Assembly: GCA_030123565.1 (NCBI GenBank)
Contig: CP126122.1
Coordinates: forward strand, 4,168,800-4,232,799
Length of the DNA: 64,000 bases
From: Nitrospira sp.
GTDB lineage: Bacteria; Nitrospirota; Nitrospiria; Nitrospirales; Nitrospiraceae
Reading direction: 5' to 3'
Shown: piece by piece, positions 6,632 through 15,272 of the stretch
Numbering within the stretch: the first letter of the stretch is position 1
Layout of the letters: every line of letters starts with the position of its first letter
Notes under the pieces: model-generated
Database searches by the model: none
Told to the model about the DNA's origin: nothing
Seen by the model: only the letters and a program-made list of their open reading frames with translations
Translations under genes and position numbers: made by a program

Positions 6632-8341
6632 AGACCTTTGACGAGTTCAGTATTGACCTGGGCGGGCGAACTGGCGTGGAGGCACAAACCACCTGCCCGC
6701 AGTGCAGCCATACCCGAAAGAAATCCAAGGTCCGCTGCTTGAGTGTGAACACCGTTGAGGGGGTGTGGGTCTGTCACCATTGCGGATGGGCCGGTACGCT
6801 GCGATCAGGCCGATGCGCCCTCCCGGCCGTTGAAGCGTGTCGTCAAGCCACACTTCGAAAAACCGTCCACAGTTCCGCCGGCTGTGCGTGATTGGTTTGA
6901 GAAGCGCGGGATCTCCGAAGCCATCGTGGCAAGGCACTGCATCGCGCTGCAGCATGCCTACCTGCCTCAGCTCGAAGACGAAGCCCTTTGCATCGTGTTT
7001 CCCTATTTCCGCCAAGGCGAGGCCGTCAACCTCAAGTACCGGTCGCTCGAAGGAAAACACTTCCGGCAAGTCAGCGGCGCCGAGAAGATTCTGTACGGCC
7101 TCGACGATCTGACGGAAGACTGGGCGGTCATCGTTGAAGGGGAATGCGACAAGCTGGCGCTCGAGGTCTCTGGGATTTGCAACGCCGTGAGCGTGCCGGA
7201 TGGGGCCCCGCCGGCCAACTCGAAACCCAGTGACGCGAAATTCGAATACCTCACCAACTGCGCCGCGCACTTGGATCCGCTGAAGAAGATCGTCCTCGCC
7301 GTAGACAGTGACGCGCCGGGCCGTACGCTGGAAGCTGAGCTGGCCCGTCGTCTTGGACCGGAGCGTTGTTTTCGTGTTCGATGGCCGGAAGGCTGCAAGG
7401 ACGCGAACGAGGTACTGGTTCAACGCGGTGCCGATGAACTCCGGCGGTGCATTACGGAGGCGAAACCGTACCCGCTCGAAGGGGTTCTACAGGTGGCGGA
7501 CCTGGCCGGCGATGTGATGAGCCTGTATCAGGAAGGGTTGCCGGGTGGCATGAGTACAGGATGGTCGAGCGTAGACCAGCATTACACGGTTCGGCCTGGT
7601 GAACTGACCATCGTGACGGGAATCCCCTCGCACGGGAAGAGTCAGTTCCTGGATGCGTTGACGGTGAATCTCGCGCGAGATCATGAGTGGGCAATTGCCG
7701 TGTGCTCGCCTGAAAACTTGCCGGTCTCCAGGCATATTGCCAAGCTCGTCGAGCAGTATACCGGCTGGCCGTTTCGTCAAGGCCCTACGCGACGGATGAC
7801 CCCTCATGAACTCGTGATGGCCCTAGACTGGCTTCACCAACACTTCGTATTTATTGCCCCAGATGAAGCCCTTACGATTCCAGCTCTTCTCCAGCATGCC
7901 AAGGCGCTGGTTGCGCGTCATGGAATCCGCGGCCTCATTCTCGATCCCTGGAACGAGTTTGACCACGCGCGCGGCACGACGACTGAGACTGAGTACATCA
8001 GCACCTCCCTTACGCAGATTCGCCGATTCGCCCGCACCTATGGCGTGCACGTCTGGCTCGTCGCGCACCCGCAGAAGCTGTACCGACGAGACGATGGGAG
8101 TTATCCCGTTCCAACGCCCTATGACATTTCGGGCTCTGCGCACTGGCGGAACAAGGCGGACAATTGTCTGGCAGTCTGGCGCGACGAAAACGACCCTGAC
8201 GAGCCGGTACATCTCTACGTGCAGAAGGTGCGCTTTCGCGAGGTGGGCAAGATCGGCCTGGTTCCGTTGCGGTGGTCGAGTGTCAACGGACGCTATGCTG
8301 AAGCACTGCCCGAGCTGGCGAGTCGCTGGGGGAACTCGTGA
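6628..8341 (+). pseudogene. T7 gp4-type primase-helicase, interrupted by a frameshift near 6810
   Basis: Residues 1-60 from ATG 6628 give a zinc-binding primase domain (CPQC, then CHHCGWAGTL), after which this frame ends at 6891. The rest lies in the +1 frame: a TOPRIM domain (VIVEGECDKLALEVSG; LAVDSDAPGR) and a RecA-like helicase with Walker A GIPSHGKS, Walker B GLILDPWNEF and a VWLVAHPQK motif. Dropping one base in GGCC at 6808-6811 joins both parts without a gap. The second frame has its own TTG at 6755, so a short helicase-only product, like T7 gp4B, is also possible. Function would be primer synthesis and DNA unwinding at the phage fork. Confidence 0.8.
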
Positions 8342-8342
8342 C

Positions 8343-8747
8343 ATGACGACACCACGCCGAGAACTACCCTCACGCCGCCACCACGTTACCCAGAAGGTTC
8401 GCGTGGCTGGCCGACGAACGCTCTATGTCAGTGTCCATGACGACGCCGCACCGGGAGAAATCTTTCTCCGGGTGAAGGGCGACGATTGTACGGCTGAAAC
8501 GGTCGGCCTGTACGATGTGCTGGCGCGTGTGGCTTCGTTGGCGCTTCAGTACGGCGCTCCGCTTGAGAAGGTTGGGGCCATGCTCCTGGGGACAAAGTTT
8601 GAACCGGCCGGGTCCGTTCAACTGCATGAGCGAATCAAAAATTGCACTTCGCTGCCGGATCTCATCGGCCGGCATCTGTTGGTCGAGTTTTGTAGGCGCG
8701 CGGACCTTGCGCATGTGTCTGAACCTGAACCGGACGAGGAGGTGTAA
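8343..8747 (+). CDS. Stand-alone TSCPD-domain protein
   Basis: A 134-residue protein starting one base after the helicase stop. Residues 35-125 (GEIFLRVKG, LARVASLALQYGAPLEKV, GTKFEPAGSV, CTSLPDLIGRHLL) match the TSCPD domain found at the C-terminus of B12-dependent ribonucleotide reductases and as a separate small protein in phages. It lacks a reductase catalytic domain, so a direct enzyme role is unlikely; regulation or binding of a nucleotide-metabolism partner is an inference. Its place in the replication operon fits. Confidence 0.75.
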   Translation: MTTPRRELPSRRHHVTQKVRVAGRRTLYVSVHDDAAPGEIFLRVKGDDCTAETVGLYDVLARVASLALQYGAPLEKVGAMLLGTKFEPAGSVQLHERIKNCTSLPDLIGRHLLVEFCRRADLAHVSEPEPDEEV

Positions 8748-8749
8748 AC

Positions 8750-9490
8750 ATGCCGGCGATGTGGATGGCAGGACTTGGAGGATTGTCGAGTATCGGCGGC
8801 GGGGTCGCCAAGATGTTTGGCGGCCAGTCGCAGGCCAAGGCCGCCCAAAAAGCGGCCCAGATGTACATCGACTACCAGAATCGGGAACGGCAAAAGTTCC
8901 TGGATGCGAATAGTCCCATCCGCGACAAGCTCATGCAGTACTCGCAAGGAACGACGGGCTACGACCCCACGATGTTGCAGGGCATGAAGGATCAGGCGAA
9001 CGAGGATTACGGGCAGGGTCTCGCCGACATGTCCCGGATCTCGGCGGGCTCAGCGGTCGGCAAGAACTCCGGCGGGGGCAACGTCTACACGCCTGGCCGC
9101 TATGATCGCGCCACGCGCATTCTTGGGCAGAATTTGGCAGCAAACAAGGCGAAGATGATCCGTGACGTGAATCAGAAGAATGCCGACATGGCGATCAGCA
9201 ACCAGCGGTTCGCGATCAGTGCGTTGCCGACCTATTCACCGGGATTCTCGGCCACGCCACAGATAGACCCCGGCACGTTTCAGAACTTAAACGCGGTGGC
9301 GCCGGTGGGGAACTACCTCGGGGACATCTTTCAGGGACTGGGGCAGCCGGCCTTCAGCGCAGGCATGGATGGGCTTGTCCGTGGACCCATCGCCGAAAAG
9401 CTTGCCCGAATCCAGGCGCAGAACAATCAGCAAAAAAGTCAGCCGAAGTCATGGGACAATTTTTATACGTCACCGTTTTTAAATTACTGA
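8750..9490 (+). CDS. Probable phage virion or DNA-ejection protein
   Basis: A 246-residue protein with a Gly/Ala-rich hydrophobic N-terminus (GLGGLSSIGGGVAKMFGG, residues 8-25), a long Gln/Ala-rich helical part (SQAKAAQKAAQMYID) and a Pro/Gly-rich C-terminus. This composition is typical of podovirus internal virion proteins. No sequence motif proves it. It starts two bases after the TSCPD stop, so it is co-transcribed with the replication genes. A lipid-interacting or tail role is possible. Confidence 0.5.
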   Translation: MPAMWMAGLGGLSSIGGGVAKMFGGQSQAKAAQKAAQMYIDYQNRERQKFLDANSPIRDKLMQYSQGTTGYDPTMLQGMKDQANEDYGQGLADMSRISAGSAVGKNSGGGNVYTPGRYDRATRILGQNLAANKAKMIRDVNQKNADMAISNQRFAISALPTYSPGFSATPQIDPGTFQNLNAVAPVGNYLGDIFQGLGQPAFSAGMDGLVRGPIAEKLARIQAQNNQQKSQPKSWDNFYTSPFLNY

Positions 9491-9498
9491 GGTCCAGC

Positions 9499-9987
9499 AT
9501 GGAACCAACGACTGAGCGCCATGATCAGCCAGCTCTTCAGCCTCGACAGGAGTCGGACGCCGAACTCTCCGCGACCTTTCGCGCATGGGCAAAAGCGATG
9601 AGCGCGACGCAAATCCGCCACCTGCTCAGCCATTGCTCGGCTGAAGGGCTGGCGGAATATTCGCGCCAGAATGAGCTGTTGGGGCATGACTCGCATCGAA
9701 CATGGCGCCTGCTCAAGGCGGCGTTGGTGAACCGCCTGCAGGTGTTGACGGCCCCAGCAGATCCCGACGAGATCAGGCTCGTGCGTCAGTGGGCGGACGC
9801 ACTGACACCGCAAGAGTCTGTGCATATCCTGATGTACGGCTCCCCGGAAACATACAGCGCCTACCTGCAAGCCCGGCAGGTGCCCCCACTCAGTGATCTA
9901 CACAGAGTGTGGGCCTTGTTTGAGGCTGAACTTCTGGCACGCACAGAGAGTTTGAACACATCACGCGGGACCGCAGGGACAGCCTAG
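9499..9987 (+). CDS. Hypothetical phage protein
   Basis: A 162-residue protein; ATG 9499 follows a TGAGGTCC ribosome-binding site. It seems to contain two similar helical halves: TFRAWAKAMSATQIRHLLSH...YSRQNEL...WRLLKAALVNRL and LVRQWADALTPQESVHILMY...YLQARQV...VWALFEAELLAR. That internal repeat of about 65 residues is visible directly. No known family. Confidence 0.6.
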   Translation: MEPTTERHDQPALQPRQESDAELSATFRAWAKAMSATQIRHLLSHCSAEGLAEYSRQNELLGHDSHRTWRLLKAALVNRLQVLTAPADPDEIRLVRQWADALTPQESVHILMYGSPETYSAYLQARQVPPLSDLHRVWALFEAELLARTESLNTSRGTAGTA

Positions 9988-10006
9988 ACCTGAAGTGGGA
10001 TTACCG

Positions 10007-10345
10007 ATGATGGCACTTCCAACCCTCGATCAGCTCGCTGCGCATCCTGAGCAGGCGACCGATCTGCCGCCACATGCAGCGGCTACGCTTCTGGCACAGG
10101 TGGCGAGCCTGCAAATGCTGTTGCTGGGTCGACTCTTCGTGGGCATCTCCGCCGAGCCTCGACGGGAAGAGGCAGAAGATCGCCTCCTGACCATCGACGA
10201 AGCCGCGGCCGCACTCGGCATGACGAAAGATTATTTGTATCGTCACGCTGATTCACTTCCGTTCACTGTCCGCCCCGCACCAAAACAACTTCGCTTTTCA
10301 AAGCTCGGCATTCAGAAATATATCCGCCAGAGACAGGGACGCTAA
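10007..10345 (+). CDS. Helix-turn-helix protein, excisionase-type
   Basis: A 112-residue protein from ATG 10007 (a GTG at 9995 is an alternative). The first 50 residues are helical; residues 60-110 form an excisionase-type HTH (LTIDEAAAALGMTKDYLYRH, then RFSKLGIQKYI). Its place just before the regulator-integrase operon suggests control of excision or integrase expression. It is the second such HTH protein in the element, after the one at 5372. Confidence 0.65.
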   Translation: MMALPTLDQLAAHPEQATDLPPHAAATLLAQVASLQMLLLGRLFVGISAEPRREEAEDRLLTIDEAAAALGMTKDYLYRHADSLPFTVRPAPKQLRFSKLGIQKYIRQRQGR

Positions 10346-10380
10346 TTCAAGTTCTTGCGAATTATTCCCGTGCATATGTA

Positions 10381-10410
10381 TTGACAGCAAACCGTATCCA
10401 TGTATATCAT
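10381..10410 (+). promoter_or_regulatory. Promoter of the RHH-integrase operon
   Basis: TTGACA at 10381-10386, an 18-base spacer, then TATCAT at 10405-10410 (5 of 6). The -10 region overlaps a near-palindrome (CATGTATATCATG, 10399-10411), a plausible operator for the ribbon-helix-helix protein. A start near 10417 rules out the in-frame ATG at 10417 and supports the GTG at 10447. Confidence 0.6.
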
Positions 10411-10446
10411 GCAACCATGAAGGCTGCACGAAAAGGAGGGAGCCAA

Positions 10447-10581
10447 GTGAAAACAACTGTCGAACTACCGGAAGAGCTGTGGCGAAAAGCGAAGATTCGA
10501 GCGATGGATGATCGGTCGGACCTGCGGTCTGTGATTATCGCGGCACTGGAAACGCATCTGAAACAGAAGGGCTCTAAGTAG
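10447..10581 (+). CDS. Ribbon-helix-helix regulator
   Basis: A 44-residue protein starting at GTG 10447, six bases after AAGGAGGG. The short strand KTTVELPEELW plus two helices (KAKIRAMDDR, LRSVIIAALETHL) is the Arc/CopG-type RHH fold, which dimerises to bind DNA. It lies 11 bases before the integrase gene and in the same transcript. No toxin gene is adjacent, so an autoregulator of the integrase operon is more likely than an antitoxin. Confidence 0.75.
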   Translation: MKTTVELPEELWRKAKIRAMDDRSDLRSVIIAALETHLKQKGSK

Positions 10582-10592
10582 GAGGGGACGCC

Positions 10593-11822
10593 ATGGAAAC
10601 CATTGCACATTCTCAGTCTGAGGTCATGTCTGAACCGGTCATGCCTTCCCCTGAGGCCGTGCCGGTGGCATCCGACTGTGCTCCGAGTGGGGCGAAACCA
10701 AAGCGGTCTGCACCAGAAGCCATCAAGAACGTTCGCGGCTACGGCAGAGTCTTTCCGCGCGGAAATCGCTACTGGATCGCCTACTATGCGCCTGAGGACG
10801 GCCGCAGCGTTGAACATCGAGAGCCGGGCGGAGAGACGGAAAAAGAAGCCCGCAAGAAACTGAAAAACCGTCTGGATGAAGTGAGCGCACATCGGCGCCT
10901 TGGCATTCGTTTCCAGGGGCCGCGACAAGAGCGGGTGACCGTGGAAGAACTGCTGAAGAGCTTGGAGCGTGATTACACCATTCACGGGAGAAAGTCCCTG
11001 CCCCAACTCCGTTCGCACCTCCAACACATTCGGACATTCTTTGCGATGGACCGCGCGTGCGCGGTCACGGCAGAGCGTTTGAGGGAATACATCGCTTCCC
11101 GGCAACAGGATCAGGCCCAGGCCGCGACCATCAACCGCGAACTCGAAGGCCTTCGGCGCGCCTTTGCCTTGGCGGTGGAGTCGCAAACCCTGGTAACGAT
11201 CCCGATGTTTCCGAGCTTGCCAGAGGACAATGCCCGGCAAGGCTTCTTCGAGCGCGCGGACTTCCAGGCGGTCCTTGATCATTTGCGGAATGATGACGTG
11301 AAAGACTTCTGCGACTGGTTCTATCGGACAGGGATGCGGCCGGGTGAGATTCGCGCCTTGACGTGGGACACCTTGGACCGTGAAACCTGGACTCTTCGCC
11401 TCCATGCCAGAGATGCCAAGACACGCCGAGGGCGGGTGATTGCGTTGGCCGGCGAGGTACGGGCCATCATTGAACGCCGAGTGAAGGCGAGGCGTCTCGA
11501 ATGCCCTTTGATCTTTCATCGTGGCGGAAAGCCGTTCGGCGATTTCCGCAAGGTCTGGAATCGAGCCTGCCGAGAGGTGGGTGTCAGCGGGAAGTTGATC
11601 TACGACCTGAGGCGCACGGCTGTACGAAACATGGTGCGCGCCGGAGTGGATCCCGCGGTTGTGATGAAAATCAGCGGGCACCGAACCCGGAATGTGTTCG
11701 ACCGATACAACATCATCAGTGAAGATGACATTCGGCAAGCGGTGCTGAAGACCGATGCGTATGTCGAGAATCTCCCACGTGTGGCGCCGATCATTCCGTT
11801 GCGTTCGGAAATGGGGCGATAG
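10593..11822 (+). CDS. int: Tyrosine integrase of the prophage
   Basis: A 409-residue site-specific recombinase. A core-binding domain (about residues 105-200) precedes the catalytic domain with the first Arg in TGMRPGEIRAL, the second box LIYDLRRTAVRNMV, then KISGHRTRNVFDRYNII with GH and the nucleophilic Tyr. The usual His of the HxLR box is Tyr here (YDLRR), a variation seen in some phage integrases. The gene points at the 3' end of tRNA-fMet, its likely attachment site. The start has AGGAGGGG six bases upstream. Confidence 0.9.
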   Translation: METIAHSQSEVMSEPVMPSPEAVPVASDCAPSGAKPKRSAPEAIKNVRGYGRVFPRGNRYWIAYYAPEDGRSVEHREPGGETEKEARKKLKNRLDEVSAHRRLGIRFQGPRQERVTVEELLKSLERDYTIHGRKSLPQLRSHLQHIRTFFAMDRACAVTAERLREYIASRQQDQAQAATINRELEGLRRAFALAVESQTLVTIPMFPSLPEDNARQGFFERADFQAVLDHLRNDDVKDFCDWFYRTGMRPGEIRALTWDTLDRETWTLRLHARDAKTRRGRVIALAGEVRAIIERRVKARRLECPLIFHRGGKPFGDFRKVWNRACREVGVSGKLIYDLRRTAVRNMVRAGVDPAVVMKISGHRTRNVFDRYNIISEDDIRQAVLKTDAYVENLPRVAPIIPLRSEMGR

Positions 11823-11876
11823 AAATGGGGTCCGTGGATGAGAACACGGACAAAACGCGGACAATTGGTGCGGGGA

Positions 11877-11918
11877 AGAAAAAAGGGGCTGACCGTGTGA
11901 CGATGGCCAACCCCTTTG
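11877..11918 (-). terminator. Terminator behind tRNA-fMet
   Basis: On the minus strand AAAGGGG (11917-11911) pairs with CCCCTTT (11888-11882), continuing into a T-run. It lies on the phage side of the likely attachment core, so in the integrated state the host tRNA is probably terminated by a prophage-encoded hairpin. It may also end the integrase transcript from the other side. Confidence 0.6.
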
Positions 11919-11935
11919 CGAATCGGGAGTTACGT

Positions 11936-12012
<77 letters not shown>

Positions 12013-12093
12013 ACCGGATAGTAACAGGCGTGTGAAACGAGAGTCAAGGAAGGTTGGGCGGCAATTGCATTCATGAAGGGAGAATGATAAAGC

Positions 12094-13047
12094 GTGGGCA
12101 TGCGCATCGTATTTATGGGGACACCGGACTTCGCGGTGCCGTCGTTGGAGGCATTGCTCAAGTCGGACGATCAGGTGGTCGGTGTGGTCACCCAGCCGGA
12201 CCGGCCGAAGGGCCGCGGGCAGGAAGTCATTCCCTCTCCGATCAAGGTGGTCTGTCTCCGCGAGGGGATTCCCCTGCTCCAACCCCTGAAGATGAAGGAC
12301 CCCGCATTTCTTGACGCCTTGCGGCAGTGGAAGCCGGACGTCATTACGGTGACCGCATTCGGCCGGATCCTGCCGTCGGCGGTTCTGACGCTGCCCCCGC
12401 TCGGTTGCATCAACGTCCATGGGTCGCTCTTGCCGAAGTATCGCGGCGCGGGGCCGATTCAATGGGCCGTCATTCGAGGCGAGCAGGAAACCGGCATCAC
12501 TACCATGCTGATGGATGAAGGGATGGACACCGGCGACATGTTGTTGCAGGAGAAGGTGGCGATCCTTCCGGAGGACACCGCGGGCACCCTGGCACCTCGA
12601 TTGGCCGAAGTGGGGGGGCGGTTGTTGGTCGAGACGCTGCGCCGCCTCAAGGCGGGGACGCTGACACCTCAGCCGCAGGACCATACGGTGGCGACCATGG
12701 CGCCGTTGCTCAAGAAGGAAGATGGTCTGATCGATTGGACATTGACGGCCCGGGAAATCGCGAATCGTGTGCGCGGCCTGTCTCCCTGGCCGGGAGCCTA
12801 TACCTACGTGAACGGGGAACGGTGGACCCTGTGCCTGGTGTCTGCCGGCGAGGAATCCCAGGGGGCGGTTCCCGGGTTGGTGACCAAGGTCGCAAAGGAC
12901 AGGATTGACGTGGCGACCGGCGGCGGGACGATCCATATCCGTGAAATCCAGCCGTCCAACAGCCGGCGCATGACGGTGGCGCAATATCTGGCCGGCCATC
13001 GTCTGGCCGAAGGAATCGGCTTGCAAGCATCCCCGCCCCGGGGCTGA
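12094..13047 (+). CDS. fmt: Methionyl-tRNA formyltransferase
   Basis: A 317-residue enzyme that transfers a formyl group from 10-formyl-THF to Met-tRNAfMet. It has the formyltransferase signature INVHGSLLPKYRGAGPIQWA (about 105-124, with catalytic Asn and His), followed by the TGIT and MDEGMDTGDM segments, and a C-terminal OB-like domain (about 210 onward). GTG 12094 is preferred because GGGAG is 11 bases upstream; ATG 12100 is possible. It lies divergently beside the initiator tRNA gene. Confidence 0.95.
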   Translation: MGMRIVFMGTPDFAVPSLEALLKSDDQVVGVVTQPDRPKGRGQEVIPSPIKVVCLREGIPLLQPLKMKDPAFLDALRQWKPDVITVTAFGRILPSAVLTLPPLGCINVHGSLLPKYRGAGPIQWAVIRGEQETGITTMLMDEGMDTGDMLLQEKVAILPEDTAGTLAPRLAEVGGRLLVETLRRLKAGTLTPQPQDHTVATMAPLLKKEDGLIDWTLTAREIANRVRGLSPWPGAYTYVNGERWTLCLVSAGEESQGAVPGLVTKVAKDRIDVATGGGTIHIREIQPSNSRRMTVAQYLAGHRLAEGIGLQASPPRG

Positions 13048-13104
13048 CGGCAGCCATCGGACGCTTCCATCACAACCCCCTCGCCATGACCGCGATTCCA
13101 TCCT

Positions 13105-14547
13105 ATGGCATCTGACCATCCCGGACCACAACCGGGCAAGGCCGCACCATCAGGACGGCGCGCTGCCGTGAAGGCTCTGTTGGCCATCGACAAGGCGGGC
13201 CTGTCGGCGGATGATCTCTTCGACCAGGTGACTGCTCGAGAATCTCTGGATCTCCGTGAGCGGGCCTTCATGGTTGAACTCGTGCGCGGAGTCTTGCGTT
13301 ATCGCGGGACAATCGACTGGCGATTGGGGGCGGTTTCGGATCGGCCGATCGCGCGATTGCCGACCTTGGTCCAGACCATCCTGAGGCTCGGCGCCTATCA
13401 ACTGCTCCATTTGGATCGGGTGCCGGAATCGGCGGCGGTCAATGAGTCCGTGCGGATGATGAAACAACACAGCAAGAAACTGGGACGGGATTGGAGCGGA
13501 TTCGTCAATGCGGTGCTGAGGTCTCTGTTGCGATCCCCGGAACCGGACCGGCCTGATCCTGAGAAGGACCCGGTCGAGGCCTGTGCCGTTCGTTATTCCT
13601 GCCCGACATGGCTCGTCGAACGCTGGTGCCGTCTCTGGGGTGTGGAGCGAGCCGAGGCCCTGTGTCGTGCCTCGCTGGAGCCGCCGCCGTTGACGCTCCG
13701 CGTCAATACGCTTCGCACCACACGTCTGGAACTGCTGGCCGAGTTTGAGGCGGCGCAGGTGGGCGCGGTTCCGACGACGGTCAGTCCGGTGGGCATTCAA
13801 CTCGCCCGCACCGGATCGGTCGCAGACCTGCCCGGCTATGTTGACGGATGGTTTTATGTGGAGGATGAGGCGGCACAGCTCATTCCCCCGCTGTTGGATG
13901 TGCAGCCGGGGCAACGGGTGTTGGATGCCTGTGCCGCGCCGGGCGGGAAGGCGACGCATCTGGCGGCGCTCATGGAGAATCGAGGGGACCTCGTCGCCGT
14001 GGACCGGGCCGCAGCTCGCCTGGACCTGGTGATGGAGAATTGTCGTCGCCTCGGAGTCACATCGGTCACGCCGGTGGTCGGCGATGTGCGTGCCTTGATC
14101 GGCCAAGAGACGCCGTCGAGCAAACCACAGGCGCGACGTCCTGCGGGACAGGCGGCTCTGCTTCAACCGTTCGATCGTATCCTCCTCGATGCCCCCTGCA
14201 GCGGACTCGGCGTGCTGCGGCGCCACCCGGAAGGGAAGTGGTACAAGACTCCGGAGTCGATCATGCAGCATCACGCTGTGCAGCTGGAATTGCTGGAGAC
14301 GACGAGCCGTCTCTTGCGGCCCGGTGGGCTGTTGGTCTATAGTACCTGCTCGATCGAACCGGAAGAAACCGCATCGATCATCGACGAGTTTTGTCGGTCG
14401 CATCGCGAATTTCAGCGTGAGTCGATCGCACCCTGGTTGCCCCCAGCCGGTCTGCCGTTCGTGACCCCACAAGGGGACCTGTCTACGATGGCCAATATGA
14501 AGAGGATGGATGCGTTCTTCGCCGCCCGTGTGCGGAGGAGCGAATGA
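13105..14547 (+). CDS. rsmB: 16S rRNA (cytosine-967-C5)-methyltransferase
   Basis: A 480-residue enzyme with an N-terminal NusB-like helical domain (residues 12-150, RAAVKALLAIDKAGLSAD onward) and a C-terminal SAM-dependent domain. The SAM site is LDACAAPGGKATHLAAL (about 275), and the two catalytic Cys lie in DAPCSGLGVLRRHPE (motif IV) and YSTCSIEPEE (motif VI). Its position after fmt is a conserved arrangement. The stop overlaps rpe by four bases. Confidence 0.95.
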   Translation: MASDHPGPQPGKAAPSGRRAAVKALLAIDKAGLSADDLFDQVTARESLDLRERAFMVELVRGVLRYRGTIDWRLGAVSDRPIARLPTLVQTILRLGAYQLLHLDRVPESAAVNESVRMMKQHSKKLGRDWSGFVNAVLRSLLRSPEPDRPDPEKDPVEACAVRYSCPTWLVERWCRLWGVERAEALCRASLEPPPLTLRVNTLRTTRLELLAEFEAAQVGAVPTTVSPVGIQLARTGSVADLPGYVDGWFYVEDEAAQLIPPLLDVQPGQRVLDACAAPGGKATHLAALMENRGDLVAVDRAAARLDLVMENCRRLGVTSVTPVVGDVRALIGQETPSSKPQARRPAGQAALLQPFDRILLDAPCSGLGVLRRHPEGKWYKTPESIMQHHAVQLELLETTSRLLRPGGLLVYSTCSIEPEETASIIDEFCRSHREFQRESIAPWLPPAGLPFVTPQGDLSTMANMKRMDAFFAARVRRSE

Positions 14548-15251
14548 TGGCCGGTCGGACCGTTCGGATTGCGCCGTCCATTTTGTCGGCGGACTTTGCA
14601 CGTTTGGCGGAAGAAGTGGCGCGGGTGGAGCAAGGGGGCGCCGATTGGCTGCACATCGACGTGATGGACGGGCACTTCGTGCCGAATTTGACCATCGGCC
14701 CGCCGATCGTCGAAGCCCTGCGAAAGGTCACCACCTTGCCGCTCGATGTCCACCTCATGATGACCAACCCGGATGCGTTCATCGCAGAGTTTGCCGAGGC
14801 GGGTGCCGACCATCTGACGGTGCACGTGGAGGCCTGTACGCATTTACATCGGACGGTGCAGTCGATTCAAGAGCGGGGCGTGAAGGCGGGGGTGACGTTG
14901 AACCCTGCGACACCGGCCGTCATGCTGTCTGAAATCGTCCGCGACGCCGATCTCATTCTCATCATGTCCGTGAGCCCCGGGTTCGGCGGCCAGAAATTCA
15001 TTCCGTCGTCGCTGCAGAAGATCGCCGAAGTGCGCTCCATGATCGACCGCACGAACAGCCGTGCTCTGTTGGAGGTGGACGGGGGCGTCAAACCCGACAA
15101 TGCGGAAGACATTCTTGCGGCCGGCGCGGAAGTCCTCGTGGCAGGCTCGGCCGTGTTCTCCAGCCATGACTATGCCGCAGCCATCGCGGCATTGAGAGCC
15201 GGACGCCAGCCGGCCGCTCGCACCGCCAGGATTGCAGCCGCTCAGCGATAG
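14544..15251 (+). CDS. rpe: Ribulose-phosphate 3-epimerase
   Basis: A 235-residue TIM-barrel enzyme interconverting ribulose-5-phosphate and xylulose-5-phosphate. Seen: APSILSADFARL, the metal-binding DWLHIDVMDGHFVPNLTIG, DVHLMMTNPD, SVSPGFGGQKF and the second catalytic Asp in LEVDGGVKPDN. The ATG overlaps the rsmB stop (ATGA), so they are translationally coupled. Length is typical, with a short basic Ala/Arg tail. Confidence 0.95.
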   Translation: MMAGRTVRIAPSILSADFARLAEEVARVEQGGADWLHIDVMDGHFVPNLTIGPPIVEALRKVTTLPLDVHLMMTNPDAFIAEFAEAGADHLTVHVEACTHLHRTVQSIQERGVKAGVTLNPATPAVMLSEIVRDADLILIMSVSPGFGGQKFIPSSLQKIAEVRSMIDRTNSRALLEVDGGVKPDNAEDILAAGAEVLVAGSAVFSSHDYAAAIAALRAGRQPAARTARIAAAQR

Positions 15252-15272
15252 AAGAGGCGCCGAACCACACCC

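Larger units (their letters stand above)
1..11935. mobile_element. Part of a prophage integrated at tRNA-fMet
   Basis: The stretch holds phage-type replication genes (winged-helix replication protein, T7 gp4-like primase-helicase), a virion-like protein, HTH/RHH regulators and a tyrosine integrase. The integrase lies about 115 bases from the 3' end of an initiator tRNA gene, which is the usual layout when the att core is the tRNA 3' end. Beyond the tRNA only housekeeping genes follow. The leftward block 1904-5170 is AT-richer than the rest and looks like cargo. The left boundary and second att copy are not in the window. Terminase, portal, capsid and tail genes are not seen here, so it could be a small podovirus-like phage or a phage-derived satellite. 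Confidence 0.8.

Noticed and set aside
7854-8747. 297-residue reading frame overlapping the end of the helicase
   Set aside because: Its first part is a shadow of the helicase; only the portion from ATG 8343 (TSCPD protein) is supported.
10417-10581. ATG 10417 as start of the RHH protein
   Set aside because: It coincides with the predicted transcription start and has no ribosome-binding site, whereas GTG 10447 has AAGGAGGG six bases upstream.
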